Assembly: GCA_951640195.1 (NCBI GenBank)
Contig: OX621171.1
Span: 1,922,001-1,986,000 of the forward strand
Source of the DNA: Porpolomopsis calyptriformis
Lineage: Eukaryota; Basidiomycota; Agaricomycetes; Agaricales; Hygrophoraceae
DNA: 64,000 nucleotides
Direction: 5' to 3'
The notes beneath the pieces were generated by a model. That model made no database searches. It saw only the letters and a program-made list of their open reading frames with translations, and had not been told where the DNA came from. The position numbers and the translations under genes are program-made. Below are positions 19,801 to 31,340 of this stretch, in pieces; position 1 is the first letter of the stretch; each line of letters starts with the position of its first letter.

Positions 19801-22800
19801 CCGTTCAACATCCAGCGAGTGGAGACAGAGGCCGAAACTTCCAAGTGATGGGTACTGCGGCACCTGAGCAGTCCCTGTGGTTAGAGACGTTAGCTGGCCC
19901 CCAAATCGGATGGTTGCGGGCTCTTTTCTGCTCACTGACCATTGTGCAAGGTTCATCGTATGTCAGTAACCCCATTCATCGACTCCTTGCTCCTCGTTCT
20001 GGACAAAGAGTTGTCGTTACCTTGTTGGATTCATCCCCTGTTTCTGTCACCGTCTATGGTGCCGCCCGGTCGAATAACGTTCAAACGCCGGCCTTCAAAG
20101 CAGTAGAAATTCAATATGACGCCCAATCAAAGCTGATCAATATTACGGTTTTCGAAGAACGTCAGGGAGTCTCAGTTCCTCTCCACTTACGATTTGTGTA
20201 TAAGCCTTCCATGGGCTCAGTTCCAATTCATGAAATCGCGGAGGGCCGCAACACTCGGATCAAGGAATTTTACTGGAAGCTTTGGTTTGGCGATGAAGCT
20301 GTCCTCCCTAACCTTGACATCCACGATGTATTCGTTGGCCCCGAAGTCACAATTGATGTCACTGACGTAGCAAGATTTTGTGGTGTTGTTGGCAATCAAG
20401 GCGAGGCCTTCAACACCGTTAGGAACACGAAGGTTCAGGCGCCTATGGACTTCGCAATCGTGACTGGATGGCAGGCAAGTCTCATATTCATAAATATTTA
20501 TGGTACTTTGACGGTGGTCCACAGGCAATCATAAAGTCGATATTCCCATTTGCAATTGATGGAGATCTCCTTAAACTTGTCCACCTTTCCAACGGCTTCC
20601 GCATGGTCGATGGTGCGAAACCACTTCAAGTTGGGGATGTCTGCAAGGCGGAAGCTCGAATCGTCTCGGTCACAAATGCGAACGAGGGCAAGATAGTCAA
20701 GGTGAAAGGTTATGTTCGTCGTGGCGACAAACCAGTTATCGAGGTAGTATCGGCATTTCTTTATCGTGGTCGCTTCTCCGACTACCAGAATACATTTGAG
20801 ACAACGGAGGAACCCGACTATCTAGTTGAGCTTGCAAACGACGCTGCCGTTGGGGTGCTGCAGTCGAAGGAATGGTTCAAATGGGATGATGAATCTAGAC
20901 CACTCCTGGCTGGCACATGGCTTATTTTCCGTATCGAGTGGCAAGTTTCATTCAAGGACAAGACCTCATACTGCGATGTCTCGGTCTCTGGCAGCGTCTT
21001 CGTTAGAGACCTTCTGAGACGCTTGGTCAAGGTCGGATCTGTGGACTTCCAACAGGACGATTGTAAAGGTAACCCCGTCCTCGCGTACTTGCAACGTCAC
21101 GGCAGCCCTCAAGGGCTTGCGGTGCCCTTGGCGAACGGCGGTTACTCACTGACCAGCCCCGCCAAAGCCGTATTCAGTGCCCCCCTTACTAACGAACCAT
21201 ACTCTGACGTCTCGGGTGATTTCAACCCCATCCACGTGAACCCGTACTTCTCTGACTATGCGTCTCTCCCCGGCACCATCACACATGGTTTGTGGACTAG
21301 TGCTGCAACACGTTGCCACGTCGAGAATGTTGTTGCGGAAGGTCACTCCGAACGGGTCCTTGCGTGCGTGGTACTTATCACTGAGACGGAATTATTGACG
21401 GATTTTGTTTCTCAAAGCTATAATGTTACGTTTGTGGGGATGGTCCTGCCCGGTGACGAATTGACCGTCAGTATCAAACATGTTGCTATGCGGGATGGTC
21501 ACATCGTCGTCCAAATCGAGACAGGAAATAGTCGTGGCGAGAAGGTTCTTGAAGGCTCAGCGGAGGTTGCACAGCCCACCACCGTCTGTATTCACCGGCC
21601 AAGGATCTCAAGAACCAGGTATGGGTATGGATCTTTACAATAGTTCCCCTGCCGCCCGCGCAGTGTGGGAGAGTGCCGATGCTCATCTCCGCAATGTGTA
21701 TGGATTCTCTATCGTGGAGATAGTCAAAGACAACCCGAAGGAGAAAACTATTCACTTTGGTGGAATCAAAGGTCAAGCCATTCGCCAACGATACATCGAT
21801 ATGACATACGACACAATGGACAAGGACGGTAACGTCAAGACTCTCCCCCTCTTCGCCGATATCGACGTTCGCACTCCCAAATATACATTTAGTCATCCGA
21901 ATGGACTGCTCTTTGCTACCCAATTTGCACAGATCGCTCTCGTCGTTACCGAGAAGGCCGCATTCGAGGACCTTCGGATGAAGGGTCTCGTGCAGAAGGA
22001 CTGTGCTTTTGCCGGACACTCTTTGGGCGAGTATTCCGCACTGGCCTCGATCACAGACGTCCTTCCCATTTTGTCTCTTGTTGACGTTGTCTTCTACCGT
22101 GGAATCACAATGCAGCGTGCTGTGGAGCGAGACTCCGAAAACCGGTCTAATTACGCCATGTGTGCCGTCAACCCGAGTCGAATCTCGAAGACATTCGGCG
22201 ATGCAGCCCTGCGTGAGGTAGTTGACAGCATCACTCTATCAACTAGCTGTCTCCTTGAAATCGTCAATTACAATGTCGAGGTGTGTTGCGTTTGGTGTAC
22301 CTTTAACTGGTGTTGATCTTTCGGTAATCTTGCAGGGTCAACAATACGTTTGTGCTGGGGAGCTCGTGGCACTTGAAACGATGACGAATGTCCTCAATTA
22401 TTTGAAAGTCCAAAAAATTGACATTGCCAAGGTGAAATTAATTCAAGTGTTAAACTAAATGTGGCTAACAAAGTTTATGCAGCTCACTGAAACATACACT
22501 GTTGAGAGGGTCAAAGAGATGCTGGGAGAGATCGTCAAGAGTTGTTTCGAACGAGCTAAAGAACAGCAAAAAGTCGAAGGCCATATAAAGCTCGAACGTG
22601 GTTTTGCAACAATCCCCCTCCCTGGTATTGATGTACCTTTCCATTCCCGCTATCTTTGGGCTGGGGTCATGCCATTCCGAGCTTGTAGGATAACTCAACC
22701 GCTACCTGAATTCTGATAACTAATATCCATATTGCAGATCTTTCAAAAAAGCTCAAGGCCGATCACCTGAATCCCGACGTGCTCGTCGGAAAGTATATCC

Positions 22801-25800
22801 CTAACCTTATCGCTAAGCCATTCGAAGTCTCTCGCGAGTATGCCCAGCTAACCTACGACCAAACATCGTCTCCACGCCTTGACAAAGTTTTGGGGAGGTG
22901 GGACGAGGACGGCTGGGCTGACCCAGCGCAACGTCAAAAGTTGGCGTATATCATTCTTGTGGAACTCCTCGCATACCAATTTGCTTCCCCTGTTCGATGG
23001 ATCGAGACACAGGACCTGTTGTTCGCAGATTTCGCGTTCGAAAGGTTCATCGAGCTTGGCCCTTCTCCAACGTTGACCGGCATGGCTAAACGTACACTCA
23101 AGGCCAAATACGAGGCCCGAGATGATTCCACCGGCCGCTCTCGGTCGATTCTTTGTCATGCACAGAACGGGAAGGAAATATACTACCAATTCGAAGATGA
23201 GCCTGAAGCCGTTGTAGTAGTCGAAGAAGCTCCTCAAACTGCACCCCCGGCTCCCAGTACCGCTCCGGTTACAATTGCGTCGATTTCCGCTCCATCTGCT
23301 TCCGTCACCATGGTGGAGGATGTTCCTCTGAAATCCATTGAGATCTTGACCGTTGTCATTGCCCAAAAGCTCAAAAAAAAAGTAGATGAAGTACCCTTTC
23401 AAAGAGCATCAAAGACCTTGTAGGCGGGAAGTCCACACTACAAAACGAGATACTAGGCGACCTACAGTTGGAATTTGCGTCTGCCCCTGAGAAAGCCGAA
23501 GAAATGCCGCTCGAAGAACTGGCGTCCGCATTGGGGATGGGATTTTCCGGCACCCTTGGAAAACATTCCAACGCGTTGGTCTCTCGTATGATTGGTGGTA
23601 AGATGCCTGGCGGGTTTAATTCTTCTGCCATCAAGTCTTGCCTTGCCAAGAGTTGGGGTCTGGGACCTTCGCGGTCAGACGGCATTTTGTTGCTTGGAAC
23701 CACCCTAGAACCTGCGAAGCGGCTTGGTTCAGAAGCTGAAGCCAAGACCTGGCTGGACGGCATCGTGGCGATATATGCTAAGAGGTCCGGGATTTCTCTG
23801 TCTCCAGGCAGTTCGGGAGGTGGAGCAGCTGGGGCAGCTGGAGGAGCCGTGATAAATAGTGAGGAGTTTTTGAAATTCCAGGCAGAGCAGGAACGGTTTG
23901 CAGCCCAGCACGTCGAACTCTATATGCGCTACCTCAAACGCGACTCACGCTCGGGTGAAATTGCATTTGATAAAGAAAAGGCACATTCGATCGCTCTTCA
24001 AGCCCGGTTAGACAGCATCGCGAAGGAGCACGGCGACACCTATATCGATGGTATCCAGCCAATCTTTGATCCACTCAAGGCACGGCGCTTTGATTCTTCC
24101 TGGAACTGGGCTCGACAAGATGCTCTGCTTATGTATTACAACGTTATTTTCGGACGACTCGCCACCGTAGATCGCGATATTACTGCGCGTGCCATTTCTC
24201 TCCTCAATCGTGCCGATCCGGACTTCCTTGTCTATATGCAATACAACATTGACCAATGTGACGTTACTCGAGGCGAAAACTACAAGTTGGCCAAAGAATT
24301 CGGGCAACAACTCCTCGATAACACTAAAGAGGTCATCGGAAGGCCACCGGTTTACAAGGATGGTTAGTCGCGCTTAGATATTGTCTACTTTTCTCTTCTA
24401 ACTGGTCCCTGAAGTTACCTTTCCCACCGCGCCTCGTACCGAAGTCACGGAAAAGGGCGATATTGTGTACTCGGAAGTCGTTCGCGAGAATGTCCGCAAG
24501 CTTGAAGCGTACGTAGAAGAAATGGCGAGTGGTGACACTGTCTCGGGAGCCGTAAATATCCAAAAGGTTCAGGACGATGTTCTTAAACTCTGGACGGTTG
24601 TAAAATCGCAACCTGGAATTAGCCAAGAGCAGAAGAATCGCATCAAGGCGCTTTATGAAGGGGTGGTTCGTTCTCTACGTAAAGGACCTGATCCTCGTAG
24701 CCGCGTTGGAACCCGAAGCCGGAGATCATCATCTCAATTCCTTCGCCCTCAAATTACAAGCGTTTCATTCGTATCGGCCGACAAGATTCCCTTGTTGCAC
24801 TTGAAACGCAGAGTCGGCACTAATTGGGAATATAGCAGCAACCTGACGAGTGTCTACTTGGATATCCTCCACGAAATTGCTACCTCAGGTACGACATTCA
24901 AGGACAAGAATGCTCTGTTAACTGGCGTCGGCAAGGGTTCTATCGGTGTCGAGATTTTGAAAGGGCTGCTCTCTGGCGGTGCACATGTTGTGGTCACCAC
25001 ATCCCGTTACAGTCGCGCCACTGTCGAGTATTACCAATCGATCTTCCAGAGCTTTGGAAGTCGCGGTTCCGCTTTGATTGTCGTCCCATTCAATCAGGGT
25101 TCTAAGCAAGACGTCGAAGCTCTAGTTGACTACATCTATGCTACGTTAGGGCTCGATCTCGACTATATTCTCCCATTCGCCGCTGTTCCTGAAAATGGAC
25201 GAGAGATTGATGGTGTCGACGACAAGTCTGAACTTGCCCATCGTATCATGTTGGTCAACCTCCTTCGAATTCTCGGCGCTGTCAAAAACAAGAAAGCCAG
25301 TCGAGATTTCGTCACACGGCCTACCCAAGTCATATTACCGCTTTCGCCCAACCATGGTCTTTTTGGGAATGATGGTCTCTACTCCGAGTCAAAAATTTCT
25401 CTCGAGACGCTGTTTAATCGCTGGAGCTCGGAAAGTTGGGGTGAGTACCTCTGCCTGGCGGGTGCTGTCATTGGGTGAGTGAATGTCGACGCTTTTGTCA
25501 TCATCTATCTAAATTTGCTCCCATTAGATGGACCCGTGGTACGGGCTTGATGAGCCCCGCCAATATTGTCGCACATGAGTTGGAAAGTTATGGCGTTCGC
25601 ACCTTCTCGGCGAAAGAAATGGCGTTCAATATTCTGGGTCTTATGCATCCGCTGCTATTCAGCATTACTCAAGTGGAGCCGATTTGGGCAGACCTCAACG
25701 GTGGAATGGCTCGGCTTCCGCACCTTGCAGATATCACAACCCGCATCCGTATCAACCTCAATAAGAAGAGCGAACTTCGCCGTGCTATCGCGAGAGATAG

Positions 25801-28640
25801 TTCCGCCGATTTTCAGGTTGTCAATGGCGTTGAGGCGGAAAGACTTTTGCAGACCGTAAACGTGGTCCCCCTGGCGAATTTCCGATTCGATTTCCCCGCT
25901 TTGGAGTCGGTCGACTCACTGAAAGATGTATCCCAGCTACGGGGTATGATTGATCTGGACAGAGTCATCGTTGTCACGGGCTTCGCTGAAGTCGGTCCTT
26001 GGGGTAGCTCCAGAACACGATGGGAGATGGAAGCAAGAGGTGAATTCACCATCGAAGGGTGTATTGAAATGGCGTGGATGATGGGCTACATAAAACACTT
26101 CGACGGTCGCCTAAAGGATGGGTCTTTGTATGTCGGCTGGGTTGACAGCAAAACCAACGAGCCAGTGGATGATAAGTATGTCAGAGGACGCTACGAAAAA
26201 GAAATCCTAAGTCATGCCGGAGTCCGCCTCATCGGTGAGTAAAGTATGCTGATTCCCCCTTCAAAAGCTTACGCTTGCATCCTAGAACCTGACCTTTTCC
26301 GAGGTTACAACCCCAAAAAGAAAATCTTCAACCAGGAGGTTGAGCTAATCCATGACTTGGAACCCATTGAAGTCGCGGAAGCCGAGGCCGAAAACTTCAA
26401 ATACCAACATGGTGACAAGTGCGATATCTGGGCTGGTGAAAGCGGCCAGTGGTTTGTGAAATTCAAGAAGGGTGCATGCATCTTCGTCCCAAAAGCTTTC
26501 AAGTTCAGCCGTACAGTGGCTGGTCAAGTCCCGACAGGTTGGCACGCTGGTCGATACGGCATTCCTGATGATATCATTGCTCAAACGGATCGAGCTACCC
26601 TGTGGGCTCTTGTCTGCACAGCGGAGGCTCTCAATATGTCCCGCATCACAGACCCATACGAACTATACAAGCACATGCATCCCTCGGAGGTCGGGACTTG
26701 CCTTGGAAGTGGCATGGGTGGAACTGAGAGTCTGGGAAAGATGTTCAAGGATCGCCGAGAAGAGAAGGAAGTGCAGAATGACATCCTTCAAGAGATGTGA
26801 GTCCTTTTTCCAGTACGGTCATCCCATTTCTCAGCGTCCCATTTTAGTTTCATTAATACCACGGCTGGCTGGGTGAACTTGTTATTAATGTCCTCGAGTG
26901 GCCCTGTTAAAGTCCCCGTGGGAGCCTGGTTCGTGTTTCCTCTCCGTGTAATTTCCCGCTGACGTGATCCCTCCCGCAGCGCAACGGCACTACAGCCCCT
27001 TGAGATCGCATGCGATACCCTCCTGTCCGGAAAAGCTAAAGTCATGATCGCTGGTGGCTTTGACGACATTTGCGAAGAGGGCTCTTACGAGTTCGCCAAC
27101 ATGAAGGCGACAAGCAGTGCAGAAACAGAGTTTGCGATGGGTCGGGAGCCTACGGAGATGTCCCGTCCAGCAACAACAACTCGTGCAGGGGTAAGACAAA
27201 TTTGACCATATCTGTTCTTCTGATATTCATGCGTTCAAACCGCTCAGTTCATGGAGGCACAAGGAACTGGGATACACATTGTCATGACTGCCAAAACTGC
27301 CCTGGCACTTGAAGCTCCGATTCGTGGCGTCATTGCATTCACTTCCACCTCGACGTAGGTATAAGCCGATTCGCACTGGTATAGAGACTGACACCACTAT
27401 TCAGTGATAAAGCAGGACGGTCTATTCCAGCCCCTGGTTGTGGGGTACTGACAATTGCTAGGGAGGTAGCATCGAAACACCCCCTACCGCTCCTCGACGT
27501 AGCCTACCGTTCTCGTCAAATCACGTTTAGACGCACTCAAATCTCTCAATGGCTTTCACACGAGCACTCACAACTTCGTGAGGAGCTCGAAGCATGTAAG
27601 AGCCGAGGAGAGCCTGTCGACGACGAATACTTCTCTTCACGGGTGGCCGATATCGAGAAGGAAGCCGACCGCCAAGAGGAAGATGTGTTAGCTATGTACG
27701 GCATGCTTGAAGGATCCGACCCACGAGTAGCACCGCTGCGTCGTGCGCTTGCTGTTTGGGGCTTAACCGCTGATGACATTGTCGTTCTGTCGATCCATGG
27801 AACCAGCACCGGTGCTAATGTGAGTTTATCCTCTTTCCGATGAATCGAGAGACTCACAGAAGCTACAGGAAGAAAACGAGACACACATCTGGAACGATAT
27901 TTTCACCTCCATTACTCGTACCCCTGGTAATGCCATCCCCATCATGGCGCAGAAGAGTTTACTGGGACACTCGAAAGGAGGATCAGCATCATGGCAATTG
28001 ATGGGTCTCTTGCAAACCGTTAGCTCCGGCATTATTCCTGGAAACCGCAATAGCGAGTGAGTAGGATCCGATCATGTACTTAAATACACCTTTCTGACTA
28101 TGCACAGCAACGTCGACGCTCACTTCCAAGCTCATCGCTTCCTAATGTTCCCTTCGAAATCTATTCACACCGACGGTATTCGCGCAGGAGTGATGGTATG
28201 AAACTCTTAGCTTATCCGAAAACCATCTCACCCTCGTGTTCCTAGTCCTCCTTTGGATTTGGTCAAGTTGGCGGCACGGCTTTGGTTGTTCACCCCCGAT
28301 ATTTGTTTGGTGTACTCGAACCTTCCGCATACGAGTCTTACAAAGCTAGAAATCGTATTCGCGCCCTTCAATCGTACCGGGCGATGAGCGAGATGATGAC
28401 TTCAAATTCGCTTGTGAAGATCAAGGAGGTTCCCCCGTACAGCGTTGACTTGGAACGCCGCGTTTTGTTGAACTCCATGGCGAGAGCGACTCTCAACCCG
28501 AAGACCGGTAGCTACGTGTTCCCCGAGAAAATGACGACAACCATAGAGATGGATACCGCCAACACAAAGGCGATCTCGGAAATATCACACGTCCTCACTG
28601 AAACTGGCACAGCAATAGGTGTCGGTACCGACCATGGTGC
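16834..28640 (+). pseudogene. Fused type I fatty acid synthase (beta+alpha), near full-length but broken
   Basis: The basidiomycete one-chain FAS makes C16/C18 acyl-CoA in the cytosol. Domains in order: truncated acetyltransferase (from about 16834), enoyl reductase (18.1-18.9 kb), dehydratase with DFNPIHVNP (about 21.2 kb), malonyl/palmitoyl transferase with GHSLGEYSA (22.02 kb), ACP with GGKSTLQNE (23.43 kb), ketoreductase with TGVGKGSIG and YSESK (24.9, 25.4 kb), and ketosynthase (26.2-28.4 kb). The ketosynthase has its Cys codon split by intron 26928-26979, plus HGTSTGAN and GHSKGG. About 18 introns are retained. Defects: roughly the first 230 residues are missing including the first GxGxG-type motif, and the transferase serine elbow reads GHSQR. 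A Trp-to-TAG stop lies at 18728-18730. Frameshifts occur near 18901 (G7 run), 19845, 21590 and 23395. There is no C-terminal phosphopantetheine transferase: homology ends at GVGTD near 28630. Confidence 0.95.
20475..20524 (+). other. GC-AG intron in the FAS pseudogene
   Basis: Family continuity (VTGWQ then AIIKSIFP) requires removal of 50 bp that begins GCAAGTCTC and ends CCACAG. The donor is GC, not GT. It could be a tolerated natural GC-AG intron or a decayed GT donor; the parental copy would tell. Confidence 0.7.
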
Positions 28641-28776
28641 GCTTTCTATGATGCTCAAGCTTCCGAGACTGACGGCGGACTTGAATAGAGCTGATCTCAT
28701 CACAGCCTTCCTGAAACCTTTTTGGCATTATTGATGTTGTCGGACAGGGTCTTCCCTAGAAAACAAGATACAGCTA

Positions 28777-29041
28777 ACCTCTTTGAGAAGACTTGCAGCC
28801 CATTGGCATATCTATCATGAGTATTGCTCCAAACTTCGTAATACTGCTCCTCCTGCCGTCCCATTCTTGGGTACGTTGCTAGCTCCCTTAACTAATTTCT
28901 TGACTGAGGTTATTGGCGCAAAGGACGTTACCTGACAGATCTCACCTTCTGTCGTGAGGGCAACCCTTCTTATAGAACGTCTCCTACGACTCCCAGCAAA
29001 AAGCTCCTTAACTTCAACAGGTATCATAAGTTGGCTTGAAG
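28777..29041 (+). pseudogene. Cdc25-type RasGEF catalytic-domain fragment
   Basis: The plus strand reads NTAPPAVPFLG, a retained intron (GTACGTTG...GCGCAAAG, about 28869-28920), then RYLTDLTFCREGNPS and KKLLNFNRYHKLA. This is the late part of the CDC25-homology domain, which loads GTP on Ras. Only ~75 residues remain. It begins without the catalytic helical hairpin and stops at TGA just after HKLA, where family members continue. It is the last recognisable host-gene fragment in the series; joining to FAS occurs within 28640-28777. Confidence 0.7.
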
Positions 29042-29552
29042 GTGCGGCACACCAGATACGAAATTTCGATGAGTTGATATTAAATTTTAGTTTCATTCCA
29101 CTGATTTACAGGTTGTTAATGGCGTTGAGGATGTGATACCTTCAATGAGATGATGCCATTGGCACCCTCATGACTTGCATGCTAGGTAAGACTTTGTTTT
29201 ATTGGTTAATTGGCATAGTGGCGGGACTAGCTGGTTTCACCCGTGCGAAGGGGCTCATCAGTGGGCTTAACCGCTTGCCCATACCAGCCCTTATGGCTAT
29301 ACTGTGTACCCAACTTAGATTGCTGAGGGGGAGTCCAGCATCAGGTCATGAATGACCCAACAACCATGAACGGTCCACTCAAACCGACCATGAACGGAAG
29401 GTAGAGGTCTTTGACCCCGAACAGGTGGGTAGTCAAGGGGGGTGCAGACTGAATGGTGAAGTGCGCCCTACTTCCTCTACATTCACATTGGACCATGATG
29501 GCCGACTGCCTGCCTTTCATGAGCGAAAGGACTTGTCCACGATAGCCTTTAG
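29042..29552. other. No gene recognised
   Basis: The stretch contains short frames only and no motif I can place. Near 29345-29400 it has a minor ACCATGAACGG/CCATGAACGGA duplication. It may be more captured or decayed DNA. Confidence 0.5.
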
Positions 29553-29706
29553 TTATCGAACCCACACACTTACTAGCAGTCGGCCGTCTCCGGAGATAAG
29601 GCCGAAAGTAGATAGTGCTATGTCTTGGGTTCGAACCCAAGAGTGAATATTTACATATGAACAGGCTAGTTGTCATTTACATCAATCTCTTCACCACTAC
29701 TGTAAC
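29553..29706. repeat. ~154-bp direct repeat, copy 1 (with tRNA B-box-like core)
   Basis: Starts TTATCGAACCCACACACTTA and ends CACTACTGTAAC; it is identical by eye to 30984-31137. It contains CTTGGGTTCGAACCCAAG, a perfect T-arm-like hairpin with the polymerase III B box GGTTCGAACCC. It could be a short LTR of a TRIM-like or truncated retroelement, or one of two SINE copies. Confidence 0.75.
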
Positions 29707-30983
29707 TATGAAGGACCATACTGGACAAAAATCATGTTTATCCTCTTAGATCCTTGTGCATAGTCATGCATAGATATTTATATATCTGCACATAAATTTA
29801 CACATCTATACATAATTTTACATAAATTAATATTTCTGCACACAATTTTGTATAATTATGCACAACTTAGCATAATTACACATAACTTAGCATAATTATA
29901 CATATTTGCACACAAGTTTTCATATCTGTGCACAAGTTTTCATATCTGTGCACAAGTTTGCACATCTGTACACAGGTTTGCACATCTGTATATTTATAAA
30001 ATGCTACATAATGGTATACATCTTGTAATATTACACCTTATGCTAAATTCTGCCACTCTAATATATATATTTTAGCATTATACAGATGTTAATATGAAAT
30101 TATACACATATTTCATTCATATAGTTATGAAGGACTATACATAGTGCTACATAGTGCTACATAGTGTTATATTTATAACTATATAATGCAACATATTGCC
30201 ACATTATGTTGTATCATATAGTTGTAAAATATAGTTGTAAAATAATATTCTAGTTTGGTTTAGTCCCACTTAGGACAAGCCTAGTCTAGACTCAGCAATA
30301 ATTTGGTTTGATAGTCTGACTTCATTTAGCTTACTTTACAATAGGAGGAGAATATACAGTTATTATTTATTTACAGGTTGATAACAAGGACCAACAAACA
30401 TAGACAGGACATACGGGACTATAGGTGGGTGAGGTATAAGGGGGGATGAAGGGAATACACCACAGGAAGGTGCATCTGCCAGATTATCCTGAGATGCAAT
30501 CCACTTGGGTACAACATGGATCCTATGCTTGTGTGTGAGAAGGATAATACATTGAAGCACTAGTGTCAGAGATATATTTTTTCTTTTTCCTTTACTCGTC
30601 TATTCCTATTTACATCAGACAGTTTACATCAATAACCGCTTAGCCACCCAAGCTCCACTTAGTAATAGAAGGTGACCAAGCCATATCTATATTTAGTCTA
30701 CCATCACTCTCCTTATCTATATGACTCATCCATAGTCGTTACGACTCACACATAGTCAGTATGACTCATACTTAGCTAGTATATAAAGCTAGCAGTAGAT
30801 AGACTTAGGATAAGTCTGTTTCTTTTGTTAACACCCCCAATCAGTAGTTAGCCAACCCTCTAAAACCCTACACCCAGAGCCTGAAGTAAAACCTTGTGAT
30901 TAACCCTAGACTGCCATCTAACAACTAGGTTCTGTTCTATACTATGAGATGAGCCTACTTTGAATGAACCTACCACTCCTGCA
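29707..30983. repeat. AT-rich interior between the direct repeats
   Basis: Holds short tandem units of ~20 bp (ACAAGTTTTCATATCTGTGC, 29925-29990) and many CATAATT/CACAAGT phrases. It begins with a diverged terminus of the foldback element (29707-29735). A retroelement coding remnant lies at 30363-30560, and the remainder shows no gene. Confidence 0.6.
30363..30560 (-). pseudogene. Retroelement RNase H-end fragment
   Basis: The minus-strand frame reads HRIHVVPKWIASQDNLADAP, then CGVFP. This resembles the end of the RNase H domain in fungal Ty3- or DIRS-type polyproteins, where W-I-x-S-x-x-N-x-A-D-x-x-S-R-G is typical; here the Arg is replaced by Cys (SCG). Only 65 residues remain. It lies between two identical 154-bp repeats, which fits a truncated retrotransposon of about 1.6 kb in minus orientation. 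Confidence 0.5.
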
Positions 30984-31137
30984 TTATCGAACCCACACAC
31001 TTACTAGCAGTCGGCCGTCTCCGGAGATAAGGCCGAAAGTAGATAGTGCTATGTCTTGGGTTCGAACCCAAGAGTGAATATTTACATATGAACAGGCTAG
31101 TTGTCATTTACATCAATCTCTTCACCACTACTGTAAC
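30984..31137. repeat. ~154-bp direct repeat, copy 2
   Basis: Identical by eye to 29553-29706, same orientation. Flanks differ on both outer sides and no convincing target duplication was found. Confidence 0.75.
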
Positions 31138-31340
31138 AGATATGTTACATACAGCCACCATGCCGTGTTTGTACGTATTTGTACCAGATACCTTAAGTAC
31201 CGGTTATACTTAGGTAAACAATAAGTTTACATCCCACTCCCGCTTATACCAGATTGCCCCAATACATTGGTTCTGTGCATATCCTGGTATTGAGCAAAGT
31301 GTGATAACTTATCCCCAATCCTTACACTTTTTTGCACATC

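Noticed and set aside
16834..28640. A functional fatty acid synthase gene
   Set aside because: The N-terminal acetyltransferase part and the C-terminal phosphopantetheine transferase are missing, and a stop and several frameshifts interrupt it.
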